From Streptomyces sp. NBC_01716 (GTDB taxonomy: Bacteria; Actinomycetota; Actinomycetes; Streptomycetales; Streptomycetaceae), in contig NZ_CP109181.1 of the NCBI RefSeq assembly GCF_036248275.1, forward strand, positions 8,608,618 to 8,672,617: DNA of 64,000 nt, written 5' to 3'. The position numbers and the translations under genes are program-made. The notes under the pieces are model-generated. The model had not been told where the DNA came from and ran no database searches. It saw nothing but the letters and a program-made list of their open reading frames with translations. Position 1 is the stretch's first letter. Each line of letters begins with the position of its first letter. Shown here one piece after another: positions 17,158 through 25,354 of the stretch.

Positions 17158-18583
17158 ACTCATCGACGACTACCGGATGCTGGCCGGGGCGGTCGACATA
17201 CTGCGCCGGTACTGGGGCGGCAGACAGGTGATCCTGCTGGCCAACCATTTCACTCACAGCACTCAACTACTCATCGACGAGGTCACCGCGTGTGGCGCCA
17301 CCCTGGTCGGTGTCGTCACCCGACCGCGGCGGGCACCGGAGCCACGCGTGCCCACCTGGAGTTGCGCCGAGCGCGGTATCGACCTCGCCCCGCACGAGTT
17401 CGAACCCTTCCTGGGCAGCCCCCCAGACATGCTGAGGGAATGGTTGGACGACATCGACCCGGCCCGGTCCTGCGTTGTCCTCGGCAGCATCTGGACCACT
17501 ATGTCCCACCTCTGCGGCCGACCCGTGCACGGGTGGCGCAGGCCCGAGTGGGTCGCGTGGGAGGACAAAGTCCGTATCGAGCGACTCTGGGCGGACCTTG
17601 GTATCCCCTCACCACGCCACGTGGTGATGTCTGTGGACGATCCGGGGCTGCGCGAACAAGCGACAGCGCTCGACGGCGGTCGAGGTGTGGTGATGGCCAT
17701 CGACTCCAGCCAGGGGGTCCCCGGCGGTGGCGGCAGGGGACTCCGCTGGGTGAGAAGTTCCGCCGAATTTGATGCCGCACTGAAGTTGTTCACAGGCAGG
17801 ACTCGGCAGGTACGGATCGCCGAGTTTGTCGAGGGCGTTCCATGCAGCACCCAGGCCCTCGCGCTCGACACCGGCATCGCCGTGTTTGAGCCGGCCGAGG
17901 AAGCGATGCTCCGCGATCCGCGCTTCGGCGAGTTCCGCTACTGCGGTACGTCCACCTCGTGGCGGCCTCCCGATCAGGTGAAGGCCGCCATCGAGACCTA
18001 CGCGCGTGACGCGGGCCGCCGACTGGATGAACTGACCGGCTATCGCGGGATCTTCACCGTCGACGGGCTACTCACCGACCGGGGCTTCCTCGCCACTGAG
18101 CTGAATCCGCGAGGCGCTGGCGGTCTGGGATTCCGCCCTGGCTGGCCCGAGTTCCCCACCTATCTTTTTCACCGCGCCGTCCAGGAGAACGTGCCCGGGA
18201 TTGTCGACCTCCCTCCCGAGTCGGTCCAGGCCACGTTCCGCGACGTCATCGCCCGCCATCCGTCCTTCTCGGGCACCATCCCCCTGGGCACCGGCCCGGT
18301 TGCGGCGGACGTGGTTCGGCCAGGGACGGACACACGGGCGTACACCACCAAGCCGAGTGGCGCGACCGTCCGGTATCGGGTGGGCGGGCAGACCGTCCGT
18401 GTGATCGACGTGGCACCCTCATCCGCCGATGGCACCGTGGGGTCGGTGATCGCGGAGTTCGTCGGCCTCCTCGGCCATCCGGGTCTGGTCAGCTTCAGCG
18501 ATGACTCGGTCCGCTCCACCCTCACGTCCGCCGATAGGGCCACGGACGGGATACGCACTGCCAGGACGCGAGGTGCGCGTTGA
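17150..18583 (+). CDS. ATP-grasp ligase A
   Basis: A 477-aa ATP-grasp protein. An N-terminal pre-ATP-grasp domain (VILLANHFTHSTQLL) is followed by a central domain with KVRIERLWADLGIPSP and QVRIAEFVEGVPCSTQALAL. The Mg2+-binding segment is FLATELNPRGAGGLGF, and a C-terminal extension of about 120 residues follows. ATP-grasp ligases form amide bonds through acyl phosphates; in nikkomycin/polyoxin (NikS/PolG) one joins the amino acid to the nucleoside. With no NRPS in the cluster, this gene and the next presumably build the peptidyl part. It overlaps both neighbours. Confidence 0.78.
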   Translation: MSELIDDYRMLAGAVDILRRYWGGRQVILLANHFTHSTQLLIDEVTACGATLVGVVTRPRRAPEPRVPTWSCAERGIDLAPHEFEPFLGSPPDMLREWLDDIDPARSCVVLGSIWTTMSHLCGRPVHGWRRPEWVAWEDKVRIERLWADLGIPSPRHVVMSVDDPGLREQATALDGGRGVVMAIDSSQGVPGGGGRGLRWVRSSAEFDAALKLFTGRTRQVRIAEFVEGVPCSTQALALDTGIAVFEPAEEAMLRDPRFGEFRYCGTSTSWRPPDQVKAAIETYARDAGRRLDELTGYRGIFTVDGLLTDRGFLATELNPRGAGGLGFRPGWPEFPTYLFHRAVQENVPGIVDLPPESVQATFRDVIARHPSFSGTIPLGTGPVAADVVRPGTDTRAYTTKPSGATVRYRVGGQTVRVIDVAPSSADGTVGSVIAEFVGLLGHPGLVSFSDDSVRSTLTSADRATDGIRTARTRGAR

Positions 18584-19797
18584 CGTACCTGGTGATGAAC
18601 CGACGGCCGATCATCGAGAATCTCGCCGAGTGGTTCCCCCGGTCCAAGGAAGGCTTGGTGGTGGTCACCGACCGTAGCGCGCTGCGGGGCATCGACACCG
18701 ATCGGATGGCCAACTCCTTCCGGGCCTTCGAGGTGACTGACGACTACGGCGGCAAGGCGACGGAACGCCTAGTCGAATCGTTGTGCCAGGAACACGGCGT
18801 TGAGCGTATTCTCACCACCGCCGAGGTCGATCTGGTTCGCTCTGCGGAGCTGCGGGGACGTCTGGGCCTGCGCGGCCAGAACAGGGCCAGTGCCGTCGCG
18901 TACACCGACAAGCACGTGATGAAGACTGCGGCTGCCATGGCGGGACTTCCCACCGCCCCAATGCGTACTGTCCACGACGCCGCCGAACTGACGGCGTTCG
19001 CCGACGCGTACGGACTGCCCGTGGTCCTAAAGGAACTCAACGGGGCGGCGGCCATCGGTATGTCCGTGCTCAAGAACGACACCGACCTCGCCAGGGCCGC
19101 CAGGCGGTGGGGGCAGGGGGGTCCCGGAGGTGTCATGCTCGCTGAGTCGTGGATCGACGGCGACGTTTACCACGTGAATGGCCTGGTGGCCAGGGGCTCC
19201 GTCCTCCAGAGCTGGCCATGCCGCTACCTGCACACGCAATGGAGCAGCTATCACTCAGCGGCACCCTGCATCAGCGGGATGCTGCACCCGGACGAACCGC
19301 TGTTCGCCCGTCTGCAGAACGCCACGGCCGCCGTGACGGCCGCACTACCCACGGCATCAGAAGTCCTACCGTTCCACGCCGAGTTCTTTCACAGCACCGA
19401 CGATACGATCATCCTGTGCGAGATTGCCTGCCGGGCCGGCGGCGCGGGAATCATCGAGATGCACGAGCGCGCCTTTGGCCTCAACCTCTACCACGCCGGC
19501 CTCAAGGGGCAGGCGGACCGAGCTGACGACATCCTATGGACCGGCCTCAACACTCGCGGCGGGTACGGCTGGTTTCCACCCCAGGCGGGTGTACTGCGGC
19601 AGTTGCCGTCCCACTGCCCGCTGCCCCGTGCGGTCGAGTACACCACCAGCGGGGAAGTGGGGCGCCGTTACCCCGGCCCACGCTCCGCCGTTGACGCCGT
19701 CGCACAACTCCACTTCGACATCGCCGAGGACGAGGACCTGCTGTCCGTCCTGCGGGAGGTGGACAACTGGTGGACCGGCGCCGTGCGTTGGACATGA
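18580..19797 (+). CDS. ATP-grasp ligase B
   Basis: A 405-aa ATP-grasp protein of the carbamoyl-phosphate-synthase-L/amino acid ligase type. Motifs are AYTDKHVMKTAAAMAGLPTA, LPVVLKELNGAAAIGMSV, LAESWIDGDVYHVNGLV, and the metal site FHSTDDTIILCEIACRAGGA. It starts at a TTG overlapping the stop of ligase A, with GAGG upstream. Two different ATP-grasp ligases imply two amide bonds, or one ligation plus a protecting or activating step. Exact substrates are unknown. Confidence 0.78.
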   Translation: MTYLVMNRRPIIENLAEWFPRSKEGLVVVTDRSALRGIDTDRMANSFRAFEVTDDYGGKATERLVESLCQEHGVERILTTAEVDLVRSAELRGRLGLRGQNRASAVAYTDKHVMKTAAAMAGLPTAPMRTVHDAAELTAFADAYGLPVVLKELNGAAAIGMSVLKNDTDLARAARRWGQGGPGGVMLAESWIDGDVYHVNGLVARGSVLQSWPCRYLHTQWSSYHSAAPCISGMLHPDEPLFARLQNATAAVTAALPTASEVLPFHAEFFHSTDDTIILCEIACRAGGAGIIEMHERAFGLNLYHAGLKGQADRADDILWTGLNTRGGYGWFPPQAGVLRQLPSHCPLPRAVEYTTSGEVGRRYPGPRSAVDAVAQLHFDIAEDEDLLSVLREVDNWWTGAVRWT

Positions 19798-19830
19798 CAT
19801 CACCGATCAACTGGAAGGACCTGACCTGCC

Positions 19831-20634
19831 ATGACCTCTTCGACCCCAGCAACTGCCGGCCCGCGTGTGAGTACGGAACTGACCCCGGACAGTCTGCTCG
19901 ATCTGTCGACGCGAGACATCGCCGCGATTCATGTCGAGGACTTCTACCCCAAGGACATGGCCCGGCGGGTAGTCAAGAGCGCGATGACACACGAAGCGCT
20001 CGGTACCTACCGGAAAGAACTCGCCAGCAGCGTCGGCCGCATACACACACCACACGTGGACACGGCATGGGATCCCAAACTCACCGACGCCTACCACCGG
20101 CAGGCCGTGCACGCCGTCCACGACGTGCGCTCCATGTTCTACCCGCATCTGTCACCCATCGACCATCTCCGGCTGGTGCTCCAGGAATTCTGGCCTGCGG
20201 GCGCCAACCTTCTGCGGCTGAACGGCCGCACCTGCTTTGTCGGCGCGCTGCGCGTCTTCACACCGGGTGCGTCACAGCTCTTGCCGCACAATGACCGGCT
20301 GCACCAGGAGACGGACGCTCCGGAGGCGCGGGGCCTGACTGAGCAGATCACCGCCAACGTATATCTCCAAGTACCTGAGACCGGCGGCGATCTTCACCTG
20401 TGGCTGCGGGAGCCCGACCAAGCGGAGACCGAACGCATACTGGCAGTGGAAGGGCTCGATCCGGGCAGCATCGAACCACCAGCCCTCACGATCCATCCCC
20501 GCGCGGGTGATCTGATCATGTTCAGCTCTTCCATGCTGCACGCCGTTTCGCCCAGCCCGTCCGAGCCGCGAGTCGGAATGGCGGCGTTCATCGGCAGCAG
20601 GGGGGCGAACTACCCTCTAGTCTACTGGAGTTGA
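19831..20634 (+). CDS. 2OG-Fe(II) oxygenase, third in the cluster
   Basis: A 267-aa oxygenase unlike the two octosyl-acid candidates. The facial triad is His-x-Asp in GASQLLPHNDRLHQETD and the distal His in SSMLHAVSPSPSEPRVG, with Arg ten residues later. The double-stranded beta-helix segment is TANVYLQVPETGGDLHLWLR, as in SyrP or hydroxyasparagine-type hydroxylases. It lies after the ligases, so hydroxylation of the amino-acid moiety is likely; this is inference. Confidence 0.76.
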   Translation: MTSSTPATAGPRVSTELTPDSLLDLSTRDIAAIHVEDFYPKDMARRVVKSAMTHEALGTYRKELASSVGRIHTPHVDTAWDPKLTDAYHRQAVHAVHDVRSMFYPHLSPIDHLRLVLQEFWPAGANLLRLNGRTCFVGALRVFTPGASQLLPHNDRLHQETDAPEARGLTEQITANVYLQVPETGGDLHLWLREPDQAETERILAVEGLDPGSIEPPALTIHPRAGDLIMFSSSMLHAVSPSPSEPRVGMAAFIGSRGANYPLVYWS

Positions 20635-20661
20635 ACAGCGACGGAACAAGGATGAAATGTC

Positions 20662-21300
20662 ATGATGCCACAGGAACGTCAAGAGCAGGAGATCCCCCGC
20701 GTCTCGATGACCGACGAGGAGATCGAAGCGGCGAACCTGAAGACGCCCCCGGTACTCAACAGCAAGATCAAGCTGACGGAGTACACGCCGGAATGGGCCA
20801 CCGCGTTCGCGGAGGAAGCCCGCCGGATCGGCGACGAACTGGGCACACTGCCGCACCGGATCGAACACACCGGATCCACCTCGGTACCCGGGTTACCCGC
20901 CAAACCAGTCATCGACATCCTGCTGATCGTTCCCGATTCGGCCGACGAGTCCGCCTATGTGCCCGCTCTGGAGTCCATCGGCTACACGCTCGCGGTCCGG
21001 GAGCCCGACTGGTACGAGCACCGCGTTCTGCGCAAGCCCGACCTCGCCCCCAGCGCCGAGTCGGCCAACCTGCACGTGCTCTCCACTGGCTGCCCCGAGA
21101 TTCAGCGCATGATCCTTTTCCGCGACTGGCTGCGCGCCCACACTGGCGACCGCGACCTCTACGCCCAGACCAAGCGGGACCTCTCGCAGCGGACGTGGAC
21201 GTACATGCAGCACTACGCCGACGCGAAGAGCGCAGTCATCGCGGACATCCTCGAACGTGCCATGCGAGCTGAACCTCCCAGCGCCCATGGCACCTCGTGA
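20662..21300 (+). CDS. GrpB-family nucleotidyltransferase-like protein
   Basis: A 212-aa UPF0157/GrpB protein. The hallmark RIEHTGSTSVPGLPAKPVID is present, along with the C-terminal helix region DLYAQTKRDLSQRTW. The family has a polymerase-beta-type nucleotidyltransferase fold and no firmly established general function. Its stop overlaps the exporter start, tying it to the operon. In this setting it could activate or conjugate a small molecule, or give self-protection. Codon 78 is TTA. AAGGATG precedes the start; 20665 is an alternative ATG. Confidence 0.8.
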   Translation: MMPQERQEQEIPRVSMTDEEIEAANLKTPPVLNSKIKLTEYTPEWATAFAEEARRIGDELGTLPHRIEHTGSTSVPGLPAKPVIDILLIVPDSADESAYVPALESIGYTLAVREPDWYEHRVLRKPDLAPSAESANLHVLSTGCPEIQRMILFRDWLRAHTGDRDLYAQTKRDLSQRTWTYMQHYADAKSAVIADILERAMRAEPPSAHGTS

Positions 21301-22550
21301 AAGGTGATCTCAGCCTGCTGCGGGAGCGGGATTTCCTTCTGTTCTTCCTCGCCCGCACCTCGTCCCTGACGGGCAATGTCATCGCACCGCTGGGGCTCGC
21401 CTTCGCCGTGCTGGCCTTGCCTGACGGCTCTCCGTCCCAGCTCGGACTATTGCTGGGGACCCGCACAGTCGCGCAGCTCGGTCTGATCCTGCTGGGCGGC
21501 GTCCTCGCGGACCGGTTCCCCCGCCGGCGTCTGATCATCGTGGGGGAGACCGTCGCCGGGTGCTCCCAGGCCCTGACCGCCGCCGTGTTCCTGCACGGCA
21601 GCGTGCCGATGAACCTTCTGATCGTCCTCGCCGCCGTCAACGGCGCGTCCTCCGCCGTCAGCCAACCAGCAGCCACCGCGATCATTCCCCAGCTCGTCGA
21701 CGCCGAACGCATCCAGCCCGCGAACGCGTTGCTGCGCCTGGCAGCCAACCTCTCGCGTATCGGAGGCGTATTCACCGGCGGAGTACTCATCGCGGCCGTC
21801 GCGCCGGGCTGGGCCCTGGCCGCCGACGCCGCCACCTACTTTTTTTCCGCCGTGCTGCTGATGTTCAGCCGCCCTCGTACGCTACCGCGGGCACTCACGG
21901 CGACAGAAGCGCCGCCGACCAGTTTCCTCAGCGAACTGCGCAGCGGCTGGACAGAGTTCTCGTCCCTGCGCTGGATGTGGCCGGTCGTAAGCCAGTTCGC
22001 AGTCGTCAACGCCTCCTTCGGAGGAGCCATCATGGTGCTCGGCCCGGTGGTGGCCGAGCAGGAGTTGGGCGGCGCGGTCGCCTGGTCGGTCGTCCTCGCC
22101 GCCCACTCGGCCGGGTTCGTCCTCGGCAGTCTGATCGCGATCCGCATCCGGCCCCGCTACCCCCTGCGTACAGGCGTTTTCGTCACCTTCGGCTTCTTCC
22201 CGGCCTACGTGTTCCTCGCGGCGGGCTCCCCAACCTGGCTCATCGCCACCAGCATGCTGGCGGCGGGCATCTGCATTGATGTGTTCGAGGTCCTGTGGAG
22301 AACCACGGTCCACACCCATGTCCCCGAGCATGCCATGTCCCGGATCAGCTCATATGACTCGCTGGTCTCCTTTATCTGCACACCTCTGGGCCTCGCCGTG
22401 GCAGGCCCGGTGGCCGCCCATATCGGCATAGCCGAAACACTCCTGCTCAGCGGTGTACTCGTCCTTCTGGCCAGCACCATCCCCCTCTTCTTCTCGGCCG
22501 TCCGCACCCTCCCGGCGCGTAGCACCCTCCCGGAACATGTACCGGGATAA
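21297..22550 (+). CDS. MFS exporter of the nucleoside cluster
   Basis: A 417-aa major facilitator of the MFS_3/EntS type. About twelve hydrophobic segments are present, with the loop motif GGVLADRFPRRRLIIVGE between helices 2 and 3. It is the last gene of the plus-strand operon and starts within the GrpB stop codon. Export of the antibiotic and self-resistance is the natural role. It belongs to the same subfamily as the exporter of the YcaO cluster (30677-31996); both have the W-x-x-F-x-x-x-R-W cytoplasmic loop. Confidence 0.85.
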   Translation: MKGDLSLLRERDFLLFFLARTSSLTGNVIAPLGLAFAVLALPDGSPSQLGLLLGTRTVAQLGLILLGGVLADRFPRRRLIIVGETVAGCSQALTAAVFLHGSVPMNLLIVLAAVNGASSAVSQPAATAIIPQLVDAERIQPANALLRLAANLSRIGGVFTGGVLIAAVAPGWALAADAATYFFSAVLLMFSRPRTLPRALTATEAPPTSFLSELRSGWTEFSSLRWMWPVVSQFAVVNASFGGAIMVLGPVVAEQELGGAVAWSVVLAAHSAGFVLGSLIAIRIRPRYPLRTGVFVTFGFFPAYVFLAAGSPTWLIATSMLAAGICIDVFEVLWRTTVHTHVPEHAMSRISSYDSLVSFICTPLGLAVAGPVAAHIGIAETLLLSGVLVLLASTIPLFFSAVRTLPARSTLPEHVPG

Positions 22551-22631
22551 GAGCCGATTGACGGGTGTGCTCGACCCACGAGAAGACGTGGCCAGCGAAG
22601 CCGGCGCCGCAGCAGGCGCCTCATCGGGCTA

Positions 22632-23502
22632 AAGCGTGTTGCAGAAGGCTGTGAATCGGGCATTTCCTTTGTATGGGTGGGGTGTTGAGGGTTGAGCCGT
22701 TGTGGGTGGAGACGTTCACCGGGTTGCGGATGCGGCAGTTCGATCGGCTGCTGAAGGTGGTCCGGGAACGGGGCGGGAACGGTCCCGGTGGTGGTCGGCC
22801 GTGGTGCCTGCCGCTTTCGGACCGTGTGCTGCTGGTGGCCGTCTACTACCGGACGAACCTCACCATGCGACAGCTCGCCCCGCTGTTCGGCGTCTCGCCT
22901 GCGACGTTGTGCCGGGTGATCCAGCGGTTGCGGCCGCTTCTCGCGATCGAGCCCGCGTCCCGGCCCGCTGACGCGGTCGAGCGGCTGTGGATCGCGGACG
23001 GCACGCTCATCCCCGTCCGTGACCGGAAAGTCGGCGCGTCCTCGCGCAACTACCGGTTCTCGGCGAACGTGCAGGTCGTCATCGACGCCGACACCAGACT
23101 GGTGATCGCCGCGGCGATGCCGGTACCGGGCAACACCGCCGACGCGAAGGCCTGGCGGGACTCCGGCCTGGCCACGGACTGCGAGGGCGTGACCGTCCTC
23201 GGCGACGGTGCCTACATCAACACCGGACTCGTCGTCCCGCACCGCAAACGCCCCGGACGGGCCCTCCTGCCGGGCGAGGAGGACGACAACGCCGAGCACC
23301 GACGGGTGAGAGCCCGCGTGGAGCACGCCTTCGCCCGCATGAAGCACTACAAGATCCTCCGCGACTGCCGACAGCGCGGGTCCGGACTCCACCACGCGGT
23401 CCAGGCCATCGCCCACATGCACAATCTCACCCTCGCCGCATAACCAAACCAGCCGAGAACCCAGCCCCGGCCCGCCCAGACACAACCTTCTGCAACACGC
23501 TT
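22632..23502 (+). mobile_element. IS5-family insertion sequence, complete
   Basis: An 871-bp element with near-perfect terminal inverted repeats: AAGCGTGTTGCAGAAGG at the left and its complement ending at 23502, extending with one mismatch to TGTG. It is flanked by TA on both sides (22630-22631, 23503-23504), consistent with a TA target duplication. It inserted between the exporter gene and a broken acyl-CoA ligase, separating the two biosynthetic clusters. Confidence 0.82.
22673..23443 (+). CDS. IS5-family transposase
   Basis: A 256-aa DDE transposase, apparently intact. It has an N-terminal HTH (MRQLAPLFGVSPATLCRVIQ), the first Asp in RLWIADGTLIPVRD, the second in VTVLGDGAYINTG and the catalytic Glu in ARVEHAFARMKHYKIL. 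It lies within the inverted repeats described for the element. Length and motif spacing are normal for the DDE_Tnp_4 class, so the element may still be mobile. Confidence 0.85.
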   Translation: MGGVLRVEPLWVETFTGLRMRQFDRLLKVVRERGGNGPGGGRPWCLPLSDRVLLVAVYYRTNLTMRQLAPLFGVSPATLCRVIQRLRPLLAIEPASRPADAVERLWIADGTLIPVRDRKVGASSRNYRFSANVQVVIDADTRLVIAAAMPVPGNTADAKAWRDSGLATDCEGVTVLGDGAYINTGLVVPHRKRPGRALLPGEEDDNAEHRRVRARVEHAFARMKHYKILRDCRQRGSGLHHAVQAIAHMHNLTLAA

Positions 23503-23714
23503 TAGTTCATCGACGGCCTGTTCCTCAGGCGTCTCCTTGCCCCCACCTATCGATGACGGTGGACAAAGACGTTCACTGACCCGCGGCTCTGCGCGGCGGC
23601 GAACGCCTCGCCCAGCGGCCGGACCTACGACGGCCCGGTGGGCAGCAGCGTTGTGCCGCTGCCACGGCGCACGCTGCCGACGGCAACACATGTGAGCTCG
23701 ACGAGGAGCCGACA

Positions 23715-24490
23715 GTGACCAGACCCACAGGCGCGCCCCCTCACCCACTCAACTCCGGTGTGCATGTCGACCTCAACCCGGCCACCGCCGTCGTGCACAA
23801 CGCCCGGTACCAGGCCGACACCATCGCCATCAGCTACCCCGGCGGGCGCCTCACCTACGCCCAACTGGACGACAAGGCTGCCCGGTTCGCGACCGGTACT
23901 CGCCGACAGCGGCACCACACAGGGCGACCGGGTCGCCTCCCTCGGACTGAACAGCAGCGCGATCCTGGTGACCATGCTTGCCGCGTTCCGGATCAGCGCC
24001 CTCTCCGTGCCGGTCAACTTCCGACTTGCGGAGTCCGAACTCGCGAGTGTCCTGGAGCGCAGCGGCACCGAGGTGATCGTCTGCCAAGAAGGGCACCGCA
24101 CCGGTGTCGAGGCCCTGCGCGCGCGGACGCGCATCACCCGCTTCCTCCTGGCCGATGACGATCCCGAGGCGCCGACCGAGGGAGCATCGGGCCGGGAGTC
24201 CTGGTCCCCACTGATCTCGGCAGCAGCTCCGACTCGGCAGGTGCCCTCAGCTCACCGACGCCCCTGCGATCCTGATGTTTGCCTCGGGCACCACCGGGAC
24301 GCCCAAGGGCGTGGTCCTCACCCACGGCAACGTCTGGTGGAACGCGGTGAACGTCGAGATGCGCCTCGACACCCGCCGCGGGGACATGACTTACGCCGCC
24401 GCCCCCTCTTTCACATCGGAGCCCTCAACAGCTTCGCGATCCGCACCCTGGTCCGTGGCGGCGCGATCGCCGTACTGCCGTCTTCTCTGG
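23715..24490 (+). pseudogene. Truncated, frameshifted AMP-dependent acyl-CoA ligase
   Basis: The start is sound (GTG with AGGAG upstream), and the first frame gives VVHNARYQADTIAISYPGGR and LTYAQLDDKAARFA. A frame change gives GDRVASLGLNSSAILVTMLA and LSVPVNFRLAESELASVLER. Further changes give FASGTTGTPKGVVLTHGNVW (the AMP-binding P-loop) and PLFHIGALNSFAIRTLVRGG. The protein then ends, lacking the C-terminal two thirds of the family. At least three frameshifts and the truncation make it dead. Its tail runs in frame into the XRE regulator gene, a recombination joint. Confidence 0.8.
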
Positions 24491-24556
24491 GAGGTTCCGC
24501 TGTCTCTTGTGAGGGGGACGAGTTCAGCAGGACGGGGACGGGGGCAGGGGGCCGGT

Positions 24557-25354
24557 ATGGCATCGGCAGGTGGCTTCGAGTCGGCCTTGAAGCGTGCTCG
24601 GACGTCGCGGAACTGGACGTTGGAGGACGCGGCCGAGCGGTTGAATGTGATCACTGGGGGTGCGACCGATGCCAGCCTGATAAGCGGATGGGAGTCCGGT
24701 AGGCGTCGTACTGGTGCTCGCAACCGGGTGGCGTTATGCCAGTTGTACCGGGAACGGTCGGAGGTGCTGTTCGGGCATCAGGACGGCGCGTCCATCAGCG
24801 TGTTGGAGGAGTCCGGGACGGATGTGGTCGTGCGGGTCCTCACCCGCTGGGCCGATCTGATGGAGGCCATGATCGAGGTCGTGGTGACCGCGAGGGAGTG
24901 GCTGATCGTGACCGGCAGCCGCTCCCGGGAGAAGGCGTACCTGTCGGCGATAGAGACTACGGTGGCCCAGGTTCCCGACCTGGTGCACTACCGCGTCCTG
25001 TACGGCCCGCCCCGGTACCAGGAGCTGACCGGCCATCTGCTGCGGCTGCTGGAGCTGCGCGATCCGGGTGAACGCCGCAACGGCGTTCAGACGCTGCGCA
25101 TCGGCGTCGTGGAGCAGCCGTCGGCGATGGAACGCTTCTTCGTGGCCTCCGAGTGCGCGGCGGTGGTTCCGCTGCCGTCGTTCCACGGCGCGGAGGGCTT
25201 CGACTGCGGCATCCTTCTGGGACGCGAGGCTGCGGTCGGGCTGGTCCAGCACGGCCGCGAGGCGTGTGCGTCGGCCCGGCCGGTGGAGACCACCGAAGCG
25301 GTCCTCGCACTCACCGCGCGCGGGAAGACGACGGGCAGGCGAGGAGAAACGTGA
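24557..25354 (+). CDS. XRE-family regulator of the YcaO cluster
   Basis: A 265-aa protein. The N-terminal HTH_XRE domain is LEDAAERLNVITGG...SLISGWESGRRR, residues about 18-50. It is followed by a 190-residue sensor-like domain (TRWADLMEAMIEVVVTARE, LIVTGSRSREKAYLSAIETT). Streptomyces have many such two-domain regulators. The start at 24557 is chosen over the longer reading frame, because upstream codons belong to the ligase remnant. Codon 60 is TTA. Its stop overlaps the peptidase gene start (GTGA), so it is probably co-transcribed and cluster-specific. Confidence 0.75.
   Translation: MASAGGFESALKRARTSRNWTLEDAAERLNVITGGATDASLISGWESGRRRTGARNRVALCQLYRERSEVLFGHQDGASISVLEESGTDVVVRVLTRWADLMEAMIEVVVTAREWLIVTGSRSREKAYLSAIETTVAQVPDLVHYRVLYGPPRYQELTGHLLRLLELRDPGERRNGVQTLRIGVVEQPSAMERFFVASECAAVVPLPSFHGAEGFDCGILLGREAAVGLVQHGREACASARPVETTEAVLALTARGKTTGRRGET

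Noticed and set aside
22205..23485. A 426-codon minus-strand frame across the exporter and the IS
   Set aside because: It spans two unrelated plus-strand genes and an IS boundary, so it cannot be a real gene.
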